Shown one piece after another: positions 9,008 through 17,000 of a stretch of 21,739 nt of DNA. Origin of the DNA: Chara braunii. Its lineage: Eukaryota; Streptophyta; Charophyceae; Charales; Characeae. Every line of letters starts with the position of its first letter. Within the stretch, counting starts at the first letter, position 1. The DNA lies in NCBI GenBank assembly GCA_003427395.1, contig BFEA01000354.1, positions 1,032,604 through 1,054,342 on the forward strand, read 5' to 3'. A program made the position numbers and the translations under genes. The notes beneath the pieces are model-generated. The model did not search any database, was not told where the DNA came from, and saw only the letters and a program-made list of their open reading frames with translations.

Positions 9008-9721
9008 TCACTGGTCCTGGGAATGCGCAAGCGCTCGTCACCTCTGCTGTAAGTATACAGCAAGCCTGAGCTCATGGCATAGCCTGGTTCAGAGTTGGGA
9101 TTTGCTTGCAGATTCCTGACTATGGGTCCATAAGTTGGGTCCTGAGGCAATAAGCGGGTAATGGTCTGACGGGTCTTCTCTCCAAAGGAATGAGTAGAGG
9201 AGATCAGCGCAAAAGTGTCAGGTCTACGCGAGAGGGCGTCTGCCGCTTTGTTGTAGCAACCCTTCTTATGTTTCAGTTCAAAGTCAAACATATCAATTAA
9301 TTGAATTGTAGCAACCCTTCTTATGTTTCAGTTCAAAGTCAAACAGATCAATTAATTGAATGTAGCATGCTAATTTATCGTTTAACTCTCCCTGGGACTT
9401 CATCCACTGCAAACTGGAGTGATCTGAGAAGATCTTGAAGTGTATGCCCAGGAGAAAGTGCTTCCAATGCTTTAGCGAGCATACCAGAGCATACAACTAT
9501 TTCTCGTAGGTAGAGTTCTGCAGCTTTTGGGTCTTAATCTTCTTACTCATAAAATCAATAGGCCGCAAAACATTCCCATCATCCTGTTGAAGAACTACCC
9601 CAACGCCATACTGACTAGCGGCAGTGGTCAGGATAAATGACAGAGTGGTAGCTTCAACACAGGTGCACGAGTCAAGGCCTTCTTGATTCGTGTGAAGGCC
9701 AACTGACAGGGAAGGGACCAA
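9004..9721 (-). pseudogene. RNase H of the Ty3 element
   Basis: The motif order is ILTTAASQYGVGVVLQQDD, RPIDFMSKK, STYEK, LKHWKHFLLG, FKIFSDHSSLQWMKSQ, FDFELKHKKG and ADALSRRPD, the classic Ty3 RNase H and linker. The first catalytic aspartate of TTDAS is Ala (GCC, 9620-9622). A TAG at 9497-9499 replaces a codon right after STYEK. A 55-bp tandem duplication (9251-9360) repeats the FDFELKHKKG segment and shifts the frame. The enzyme would remove the RNA strand during reverse transcription. This copy is inactive on three independent grounds. Confidence 0.9.
9251..9360 (-). repeat. 55-bp tandem duplication within RNase H
   Basis: 9251-9305 and 9306-9360 differ at one base only (T versus G near 9291/9346). 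Since 55 is not a multiple of three, it causes a frameshift. The near-identity indicates a young event or an assembly artefact. Confidence 0.95.
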
Positions 9722-10918
9722 AGAAAAGGAGTGTCTTTCTTTGTTAGGTTGGTCAGGGGTGCAACCACTGCAGAAAAGTTCCTGACAAACTTCTGTAGTA
9801 TGAGGCCGAACCCATGAAGGACCTTACATCCCTCACTGTTTGTGGTCGAGGCCAATCGTGAATAGCCGCAACCTTGAATAGCCGCAACCTTGTCGGCTTC
9901 AGGGGCCAGACCATCTCCATAGATTACATGACCCAGGTAGATGACAGAGGGAACTCCAAAGGAGGATTTCTCTCTGTTAATCTTGTACTGGCTGTCACGT
10001 AATGCCTGAAGGACCAGAGCTAGGTGCTCCGCATGTTCCCTGGCAGTCGGCAGAATACCAGAATATCATCTAGGTATACAACCATGAACTTGTCCAGGTA
10101 AGGCCTGAAGATGCGGTGCATCTCAGTTTGGAAAGTGCCTGGGGCATTGCAAAGTCCAAATGGCATTACCAGGTATTCATACGTGCCATACCTGGTTTTG
10201 AAGGTTGTCTTGTGGACATCCTCCTCCGCCATCTCAATCTGGTGATAGCCAGATTTGAGGTCGACTTTGTTGAATAGTGTGCAGCCCTGCACCATATCCA
10301 GAGGGTCATCAATACGAGGGAGAGGCTCTGTACTCATCCTCGTGATTTTGTTGAGACCCTTACAGTCTATGCACATTCTGAATTCTCCATTCCCCTTGGG
10401 GACAAAGAGAACAGGCGCACCAAACTCAGATGTGGTAGGTCTGATCCAACCTTTGCTGGTAAGGGTCTCAAGCTGGTTTCTGAGCTCCTCAAGCTCAGCA
10501 GGGGACATCCTGTAGATGCGGCCCTTTGGCGGAACTGCTTCAGGCAATAGCTCGATGTGACGCTTGGTGGGCAGGTGGGGTAATCCAACAGGCTCCTGCA
10601 TCAGATCGGCATATTGGTCCACCACCCACTGGACTTCAGGAGTACAGGGAACAGTTATAGCGTCTGTTTGCTTGACAAGGGCCAAGAACAGACGGTTATG
10701 GTCATACTGGCGGGAGAGAGTATAAAACTCCCTCGCTCGTAAACAGTAGTAAGAGGTCTTGGGGTGGTGTTCAACAGCAATCATGCATGGCTGATACACC
10801 CCCTGCGTATTGGGGAGTTCAACCTTAGGAATTTGCTAGTCGATCCTAGGGTTGACTGCCCGTAGCCACTGCATAGAAAACACCAAATCAAAGGGAAAAT
10901 CAGGGAAAATATAGAAGT
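9628..10918 (-). pseudogene. Reverse transcriptase of the Ty3 element
   Basis: The conserved blocks appear in order: SEFGAPVLFVPKGNGEFRMC, IDCKGLN, FNKVDLKSGYHQI (catalytic Asp), YEYLVMPFGLCNAPGTFQ, VVYLDDILVF (YLDD at 10065-10076), YLGHVI, and a connection block ending in FVRNFSAVVAPLTNLTKKDT. The usual APATFQ reads APGTFQ here, and CIDY reads CIDC. The linker from protease carries a TAG (10836-10838) at a site normally held by Trp after NPRID. A one-base shift follows YLDDILVF near 10045. A 16-bp tandem duplication (9859-9890) shifts the frame again, and another shift lies near 9640. The enzyme copies element RNA to DNA primed from the PBS. No full-length product is possible from this copy. 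Confidence 0.93.
9859..9890 (-). repeat. 16-bp exact tandem duplication within reverse transcriptase
   Basis: TGAATAGCCGCAACCT occurs twice back to back (9859-9874, 9875-9890). It adds 16 bp to the connection region and so breaks the frame. Confidence 0.96.
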
Positions 10919-11389
10919 TCAGACTATATGTCTGACTTCTCCAACTGTATCGAAGGCCACAGGGATGCCCCTGACCTTCTCCCTGATAATGAGGATAGTG
11001 GAGTCCCCTATCCGGACCTGCAGCGGTGGCTGCAGTGTCTCTACCTTTAGGCCCAGATGCAGCTTTTTAATTGCATTAGGTGAAATAAAGTTCTGGGTAT
11101 CTCCACAATCCAGCTGACCTTTGATTTTGGTGTGGTTGATTAGGGGCTGAAGTAGGATGAGTTCAGATTTGGTTTTCCTCTGTTCCTTCTGTTGAAGGAA
11201 GAGGGAAGCAAACATCTGAGTCTCATGCTCCTCCAATTCCTGATCCGGGTCAGGATCCTGATAACAAAAGGATGTTGCCCGCACAGCTCCAACACAAGGC
11301 CTATCTACTGAAGCAACTGCAGACTCACCTTCTTCAGAAGATGAGTTTGCAACACTAGGGGGAGTTGCTGTCCCTAGGGTCTGCTTCAA
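10919..11389 (-). pseudogene. Aspartic protease region of the Ty3 element
   Basis: The frame begins at the point where the zinc-knuckle frame stops and ends at a TGA at 10919-10921. The N-terminal ~100 residues are acidic and Ser/Glu-rich linker. The active-site block is GQLDCGDTQNFISP, matching the retropepsin D-S/T-G-A pattern followed by N-F-I, but with Cys at the second position and Asp in place of Ala at the fourth. It is followed by VRIGDST, a flap-like region, and IPVAF. The remainder of protease (FDLVFSMQWLRAVNPRID) is found in another frame after a shift near 10920. The enzyme would cleave Gag-Pol. The DCGD variant may be a lineage trait or decay. Confidence 0.85.
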
Positions 11390-11395
11390 TTTTTT
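11389..11395 (-). promoter_or_regulatory. Candidate -1 ribosomal frameshift site (A AAA AAT) at gag/pol junction
   Basis: In the zinc-knuckle frame the codons are CTA AAA AAT TGA, with the stop at 11386-11388. The heptamer A AAA AAT fits X XXY YYZ exactly. A one-base backward slip gives AAA AAA TTG and enters the protease frame directly. The alternative is loss of one A from a seven-A run in an ancestral single Gag-Pol frame. I did not find an obvious stable pseudoknot downstream by eye. Confidence 0.45.
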
Positions 11396-11746
11396 AGCTG
11401 TGACCCAGAGCCTGGCATGTAAGGGCAGTCCTTCAGGTAGTGTTGTCCCTCACATCGCAGGCAGACCCCCCCTATCCTTCCTCCTCCACACCTCTTCCTG
11501 GATCTTGAGATCATGCCAGGGAAGGGTGGAAGGGTTCAGGGGGTCAGCTGGCATGCGGACGTCTCTTGGCAGGTTAGGTCTGTGGGCAGGGGTAAAAAGA
11601 CGACATCCCTTGTCCTTTCCCTTGCTGCTGGTTGAGGCTGTGCTGGAGGGGGGTTTCTTCTGTAAAACCGCCAGTACAGCCTCAGTCAGGGTCGCAGCAA
11701 CTTCTATATCAGCAAGTGATGCAGTCCCAGCTGGTGGTGAAACAGC
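11391..11746 (-). pseudogene. Gag C-terminus with zinc knuckle (downstream of TAG, frameshifted)
   Basis: After the TAG at 11747 the gag frame stays open to a run of seven C on plus (G on minus, 11466-11472). A single-base shift there opens the nucleocapsid knuckle at 11425-11463, CLRCEGQHYLKDC. This is C-x2-C-x3-H-x4-C, one residue shorter than the canonical C-x2-C-x4-H-x4-C. The knuckle would bind element RNA. The frame ends at TGA 11386-11388 inside the candidate slip site. The knuckle spacing may be lineage-specific or the result of a 3-bp loss. Confidence 0.75.
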
Positions 11747-12970
11747 CTAGGAATCTGAGTCACTTGCTGATGCAGGAACGACATGAGCAAAAGCAACCTT
11801 TCCCCTTTTTCCACCACGAGGGAAGGCTCTCTTCCTCCTATCAGAGGAGGGGGTCTGAACATGGAGTTTTGCTTCCATATCCAGTGTTGCGCAGCCAAAG
11901 GATCTCCAGTCCTTGTGCCCAGACCTATACAATGCTGCGGCGAACTTCTTAGGTGCTGCCTTGCAAAAGTTAGTCAACAAATCATCAATAGACATGACTA
12001 ACCGAGGGGTGGAGGTGAGCTGCCCGAATTCTGCAAACAAGGAGTGAAGGGTCCCTGAATACCGCTGTTGTCCCAGACGAGCAATCCTGTCAACAGTCTT
12101 TCGGGCTCGCTCCTTATCTGCAAATCTATCCTCCAGGGCCTGCAGAAGCCTGTCCACTCCCAACCCAAAAGCCCAGGCTTCCAGCCTCTTGTCCTGGCTG
12201 CTGGAGGTGGAGGTGGCCCACTTCAGAGAGGGACCCTCCAACAAGCCCAGGACAATAGAGACCTTTGTCTCTTCAGGACAGGTGAAGCCTCTCAGGTAGG
12301 CTCTTGCACCAGCGGCCCAGTCCCCAACATCCACTTTGGGGTCATCTCCTTTGAACTTGTTGGGGGTTGGGATCTTGGGAAAGATCCGCTGATCACCTGC
12401 TGGAGGGACAGTGGTACCTGGGACTGGTGTTTTGGGGGGAGGAGATGGTGAAGGGGAAAAATGTCTGGAACTGCTAGGGTGAGAAGGAGGAGAAGGTTTG
12501 AATGGTTTGGAAGACAGAGGGGAGGAAACAACAATATCAGCAGTTGTCAGCTGAGCAACCAAAGATTCTATTGCTGTCAAAATCTTTGTTTGCTGAGCTG
12601 CTAGATCATCAACACGACGTTCCAGCCGTGCCATCCGGTCATCCCAGTTAGTGAAATAAGTAGCTGTGGCTTTGTGGTCCAATCGGATCCACTCCGCCAT
12701 ACACTTATTCACTTTTGAGGTTCGGCCATCTGTCTCTATCCTGGCCAGCTGCTCCAACAAATACGTACTGCGGGACGCATCTGTTGCAGCTTCCATCTCG
12801 ACTGCCTCTTGCCTTTCCAACTCTGCTAGCAGGTCCTGCTGTTGCTGCAGCTTCTCCTTCATCTCTTCAACATGCTGCTCGGTCGCAGTCAGAGGAGGGG
12901 GACTAGAGGATTGTGATTCCTCTTTCACCACCTGTCCCTGTGGCTGCGACTCTACATCTTGCTCATACAT
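11747..12970 (-). CDS. gag: Gag polyprotein, N-terminal and capsid-like part (truncated by TAG)
   Basis: I take the ATG at 12968-12970 (MYEQDVESQ) as start; a longer frame exists upstream but lacks an ATG. The ~407-residue product has four parts. First is an acidic Gln/Glu-rich N-terminus with a likely coiled coil (HVEEMKEKLQQQQDLLAELE and a second heptad-like stretch RMARLERRVDDLAAQQ). Next is a Ser/Pro-rich linker. The retrotransposon Gag domain follows, with IPTPNKFKGDD, VGDWAAGARAYLRGF and LGLLEGPSLKWA. Last is a basic tail RRKRAFPRGGKRGK. It ends DSDS then TAG at 11747-11749, before the zinc knuckle. The protein would build the particle in the cytoplasm, but without the knuckle RNA binding is doubtful. 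Confidence 0.88.
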   Translation of the reverse strand: MYEQDVESQPQGQVVKEESQSSSPPPLTATEQHVEEMKEKLQQQQDLLAELERQEAVEMEAATDASRSTYLLEQLARIETDGRTSKVNKCMAEWIRLDHKATATYFTNWDDRMARLERRVDDLAAQQTKILTAIESLVAQLTTADIVVSSPLSSKPFKPSPPSHPSSSRHFSPSPSPPPKTPVPGTTVPPAGDQRIFPKIPTPNKFKGDDPKVDVGDWAAGARAYLRGFTCPEETKVSIVLGLLEGPSLKWATSTSSSQDKRLEAWAFGLGVDRLLQALEDRFADKERARKTVDRIARLGQQRYSGTLHSLFAEFGQLTSTPRLVMSIDDLLTNFCKAAPKKFAAALYRSGHKDWRSFGCATLDMEAKLHVQTPSSDRRKRAFPRGGKRGKVAFAHVVPASASDSDS

Positions 12971-14506
12971 TTTTCTCCCTTCAAACAATTAAGTTAGCGG
13001 AACAACAAACACAGAGTATGCAGCAATTCTCAAACTTCCTACAGACACACTGAGAACGCTGCTATCTCTGACACAGTGATAGGTGGGTGAGTAGGCCACA
13101 AGCGATTTGGGTTAGAAGCCTTCTCTGGAGGCCAGGTGTCAGACAGACCTACAGTCCAGCAAAATCAAACTCGCGATTTCCTTTTTACTAACCCTGGACC
13201 ACACTGGAATCAGTACAATCAAATCCAGACTTTCTAGAGAGGTCATTAATGTTCCAGTGCCCACTAGAAAACAAGAGCAATACGCAGGAGAGATGGAAAA
13301 GGTACGTACAGACAAGCACAAATCAACAAGACTCAGCGATTTAGTCAGTAGACCTCTACCCAGACTCAGACTCAAATTTCGCCACTGATGACTCTGGCGG
13401 CCATACCCAGGGTTATGGCGGATTACAGTTTTTACTGTATTTTCTCGATTACTGCAAATCTGGACAAGCGCTCTTGCCCAGATGCCAACAACAGAATTGC
13501 GCTTCACTAGAAACAGACAGAATCGAATTCTGACGAACAGAATTGTAGTTATCACTGACCCTAGGTAGCCCATGTTATATATGGACTCAGCGCACAATTA
13601 CAATTCACAGGATCACTACTTTTCCAGGACAGAATTCACAATTGGAACCTACTGTATTTAGCGCAATACTGTCAGGCAGTCACATAACAAATTCGAGTCA
13701 GAAAGAGTCAGCAGATGGAGAGAGATGAGAAACAAAAGATGGGGAAGCAGATGGCTATGGCCGTCACGCTGTCAGGCAAACCTATTTTTAGACCTAGATT
13801 GACAGATAGACCATCAATTCAGAGTATACTGACACTAGATAATTCACTACTCTGGGTACTGAGTGGAACATACTCACTTCAGAGAGTTCTTGCAGATGAG
13901 GAAGAAGCTCTGGCTATGGCAGACAATATACTCCCTTCTCGCCACTTTCTTCCAGAGACTGCTCCTCCAATCTCCACGCACAGAAACTCACCAAACTTGT
14001 TGAACTTGCAGAAGACATTGAGGCGCTTCAATCCCTTGTACTAGATCCACTGAATCTAGTCCGGTGGCACTCTGACAGTCAGGAGAAGATACTTCGTCGC
14101 TTTCTCCCTGGTCCGCTGGCATTGGAAATGGCTCAGATAGGGTCAACACAGTGCAGGGTTGACTCTGTCAGTCAAACCTAGTCAGCGCTGCCCTGTGATG
14201 AAGTCGCCACTCAGTTCCTCAGGGTCCGCAGGGGTATTTCGCCACTCAGAGCCAAATCACAATTCTGGATCTAGTACCAATACTGGCGAGATAGCCTTGT
14301 ACTCGCCACACCAAGTCAGGCGCTCTGCCAGGATACTGCGCCTGATCAATCCAATCACTGATCTCTTGAAGTCACCGCCTGTATCTCTTCTTCTCGCCTG
14401 CTTCAGTATTGAAGAAGAAAAAACGCCATGGATCTCTCTCCAGAAGATCACCAGAAGAAGAAGATGCCCCAATTGCACTCAACCCTCAGAACGTCAGTTC
14501 CTATCC
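12971..14506 (-). other. Long untranslated leader of the Ty3 element
   Basis: About 1.5 kb separates the PBS from the gag ATG. I see no conserved domain in any frame. The octamer AGTGGCGA (TCGCCACT on plus) recurs at 13379-13386, 13939-13946, 14204-14211 and 14239-14246, with a 7-base match at 14303-14309. The leader would carry packaging and translation signals; an extra non-gag gene is not supported. Confidence 0.6.
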
Positions 14507-14519
14507 CCCGCCGATACCA
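14507..14519 (-). other. Primer-binding site (tRNA-iMet-like)
   Basis: Two bases inside the 5' LTR end (AACA, then GT), the minus strand reads TGGTATCGGCGGG. The first seven bases match the start of the classic initiator-methionine PBS TGGTATCAGAGC, with divergence afterwards. The position and the TGG start are as expected. The exact primer tRNA in this organism is uncertain. Confidence 0.75.
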
Positions 14520-14521
14520 AC

Positions 14522-15623
14522 TGTTCTGACCTTGGTTGTCTGTCGATTTTCACCAGCACTCACACACAGACAATCTCACGCACGTCCATACATGCATAAG
14601 ACGAAGGGGAGAGGAGACAAAGCACACACTGCACACAAACAGAGTAAGCAGCGGAAAAAGCACTATGCACAGGTGTGGAGATAACACGAAATGTTTCCCT
14701 CTCTCTGACAGTACTCCCAACAACCAATCACAAGTAGACACCCGCGAGGATAACAAAGGAACAATCTGAGATTGAGCCGATCTGAACCAATGTCGTTACA
14801 GAGTTTGTCTCAGTGTCTCGCCGCTCACAGAATCACACACGCCACTCCCTAGACTACACCCAGTAAGTAACGCCGCACAACAACAGCCTCCCAGAGGCCT
14901 GCGCTAACCACCCAGATGAAGAACAGGAACTGCGATGTAACCCTCAGTGCCGATGAGCAACTCTGACGAAGAAGGCTGCAGCGCCACTGTAGATGCCACG
15001 CACGATCCCAGAGGAAGATGCAGCAACAGTGGTCCACCCACAAATACCATGTAGAGCCTCTGAATAGCCCAGCCGATCGCAAGCACCCCCAGGGGTGGAT
15101 GCTCAGAGGACGCCCCAGGTATGGCGAGCTCCGGAAGGCTGGTTATGGCTGCCGTCCACGACGAAGGTCTCAGGATGCCGCCTGTAGGCAATCGTCTCCA
15201 CTGTACTTGCTTGGCTCATAACGCTGTCACGTGAAAAATGAAAACAGCCAAAAGTCCTAACACTCCTAACCTCATTCTATTAATAGACTAGCCTAGACCT
15301 AGACACGGACTGGACCGACCGGTACCGTTTCAGTTTGGGCCTCTAGGGCCTCTACCTACCCGGCTATAGGCTCTCATGCTACGGGCCTAGGCCATAGGGC
15401 CTCCCGTCCCAGTGGTAGCCTGGGCCTGCTAATCACAGTGCGACCTAAGGGAACTACGGGCCTGTAATTTTCAGAAATTGTAGATATGTCCCGCACGAAT
15501 TTCCCTCAAAACTGAACTCTCGGTTAGTCCCTGACACAAACAAAATTCCGAATATAACCTTACCGCTGTTACTGTACAGCCTCGCAGTCAGATCTCGGCA
15601 GTCTGAATCAGCAAGTCATTGCA
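14522..15623 (-). repeat. 5' LTR (right copy)
   Basis: Boundaries are TGTTCTGACC on the left and ATTGCA on the right, pairing with the left copy over the full length at about 95% identity. It should hold the promoter for the element transcript, running towards lower coordinates. The divergence between copies implies that insertion is not recent. Confidence 0.95.
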
Positions 15624-15627
15624 GTAG
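15624..15627 (+). repeat. 4-bp target-site duplication of the Ty3 element, right copy (GTAG)
   Basis: Exact match to 6552-6555, directly following the CA terminus of the right LTR. Confidence 0.8.
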
Positions 15628-16333
15628 CCTCCATCGTCTCTGTTACAATCACTACAACGACATGGTTTCTGCATCCGTGTGTGAACAGGACTGTCCCTCC
15701 ATTCCTGACTGCAGGCACCTTCCGCATCCGGACACTGTATGTCTATTTTGCGGCCATGGGCACTATACCGAAAGCATGTTTTTTCGTGGTGAGCGTTCTT
15801 CCTTCATTTTGGCCTGCCATCGACATGCCATTTGTAGGGGGTGTATGCTGGGCATGCTCCATGCCACTCGTCCTGGCAATTGTTGTACCGAGAATGCTCA
15901 GCTTTTTCTCTTACAATGTAGGTCCTCTCTGTTGTCAGGGGCGAACTCATTCTTGAGCCCTTTCTTATCCTCTCCTTTGCCTTCATCTTCATTCCACACT
16001 CCGTACCTTCCCTCACTTTCCCTTCGCCGTTCTTTGTTTGTCTTATCTCAATCTCTCTTCCCTGTGTTTATCCCCTCCCCCCATAGTCTGCCTCTTTCTC
16101 ACAGCGTACAAGTGGGCCGTTATGGCACACGGGGATGCGAGCAGCTCGCGCGCAACTTCATCAACATGGCGAGCCTTGTACGTGAGAGGCACGGGGAAAG
16201 GGGAGTTAAAAGAAGAATGAGAAAAATGAATGGGTGCAGTGTGCCCTTCATGTTTGTCTTGTTTTTAAATATTTTTACCGTTTGTTTTGCGAAGTGTGCT
16301 GTTTTAACTTTTAATTCATTGATATGTGACTAA
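15628..16333 (+). pseudogene. Cys/His-rich ORF (RING-like), 5' part severed by the Ty3 element
   Basis: The plus-strand frame is open from the retrotransposon junction. Its first ATG is at 15662 and it runs to a stop at 16331-16333. The N-terminal ~85 residues are rich in Cys and His. CSLHRLCYNHY-type spacing spans the junction, followed by CEQDCP, VCLFCGHGHY, ACHRHAICRGCM and PGNCC. The C-x2-C ... C-x2-H-x2-C-x2-C layout resembles a RING or treble-clef zinc module, but it is not a textbook match. From about 15950 the peptide becomes Ser/Pro-rich, mirroring a pyrimidine-rich stretch that looks like an intron. A donor at 15918 (CAAT|GTAGGT) and an acceptor at 16104 (TTTCTCACAG) would give a 187-bp intron. 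I cannot name the family. Confidence 0.4.
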
Positions 16334-16352
16334 TTCATAGATATATGACAAT
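16121..16352 (+). repeat. Duplicated segment, copy 1
   Basis: This is homologous to 21051-21235 in the same orientation. It starts TATGGCACACGGGGATGCG and shares GGCGAGCCTTGTACGT, GAGTTAAAA-GAAGAATGAGAA and TTCATAGATAT-TGACAAT. Copy 1 is longer, mainly through an extra T/A-rich stretch around 16255-16320. In the Cys/His-rich ORF frame copy 2 has a TAG; in the next frame neither copy has an early stop. The segment may be the 3' exon and untranslated end of the gene whose front is at 15628. Confidence 0.85.
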
Positions 16353-16375
16353 ATATATGGTCTTTGAAGTCTTAA

Positions 16376-16774
16376 GGGCTGGATCTCACACGGGCATCCA
16401 GAACTCGATTTTTCGTGTTCCGCTGTGCCTGCGGCCCTCATTTCCCTCACGGATGGCCTGATTGAGATGGTAGTGGGAGAAACCACCCTCCTGTTGGAAA
16501 AGGAGGAAACTGAACTTTTGATTGGCGAATAGAAACGACTAAGCGGCAGCAAGAAATAAAAGAAAACATTTCAGGACTTCTTTTTGCCGTCTTGGGACAC
16601 CAAGAAATGAGCAACTTAACATTTCAGGACTTTTTTCCCCATTTTGGGATGGGAAGTCAATTTCCGGTGCCCCACAATGTGGGCGCATTGGGGCCTCTGG
16701 AAAGTTTCTCAGAAACCCAGTTCCCAGTGGATTTCCAGCTGGTTTCCATAGCACCCGTGTGTGGGATCTCGCCC
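16376..16774. mobile_element. PIF/Harbinger-like MITE
   Basis: The left end reads GGGCTGGATCTCACACGGG and the reverse complement of the right end reads GGGCGAGATCCCACACACGGG. These are imperfect inverted repeats of about 20 bp. TAA flanks both sides (16373-16375 and 16775-16777), the 3-bp T-W-A duplication typical of PIF/Harbinger. The 399-bp interior has no transposase. It contains a 14-bp direct repeat, ACATTTCAGGACTT, near 16566 and 16619. Confidence 0.72.
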
Positions 16775-16889
16775 TAAACTACCACCCCCTGAGGAATCGG
16801 GCCAGCTGTGAAACACAGGCCTCCTGGTAACCAGGGTGTTCGTGAAAGATGGTTGTCTCATCGAGCGTTCTCCCACGTAGCATTGCCAC

Positions 16890-17000
16890 TCAGAAGCTAG
16901 CTTTGATTGAATGAACGACTGAGTGAGTGGGTGAGTGATTGAGTAGGAAGGAAGGAGGGAGGTAGGGAGGGAAGGGAATGGAAGGAAGGGAGGGCCTCCA
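16890..17000. repeat. Purine-rich low-complexity stretch
   Basis: GAGT-type units (16916-16945) pass into GGAAGGAAGGGAGG-type units. No gene is visible. Confidence 0.75.

Larger units (their letters stand above)
6556..15623 (-). mobile_element. Complete, inactivated Ty3/gypsy LTR retrotransposon (chromovirus-like)
   Basis: Both ends carry direct repeats of about 1.1 kb (6556-7647 and 14522-15623). On minus the order is 5' LTR, primer-binding site, about 1.55-kb leader, gag, protease, reverse transcriptase, RNase H, integrase, chromodomain-like tail, 3' LTR. Integrase after RNase H defines Ty3/gypsy (Metaviridae) as opposed to Ty1/copia. GTAG flanks the whole unit. Coding is broken by nonsense codons at 11747, 10836, 9497, 8561, 8426 and 7985. 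Frameshifts lie near 11466, 10920, 10045, 9640 and 9005, and tandem duplications at 9859-9890 and 9251-9360. The element cannot make its own complete Gag-Pol, although it could still be mobilised in trans because its LTRs and primer site look intact. Confidence 0.95.

Noticed and set aside
10255-12992. Plus-strand frames opposite gag and pol
   Set aside because: Shadows of the minus-strand coding frames.
13715-14044. Possible extra plus-strand gene inside the retrotransposon leader
   Set aside because: 109 codons without recognisable motif, antisense to the element; no supporting signal.
6556-15623. Ty1/copia or endogenous pararetrovirus origin
   Set aside because: Integrase follows RNase H and LTRs with a PBS are present; no movement protein or coat features were seen.
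6552-15628. 5-bp target-site duplication
   Set aside because: TGTAG and GTAGC do not match; only 4 bp are identical.
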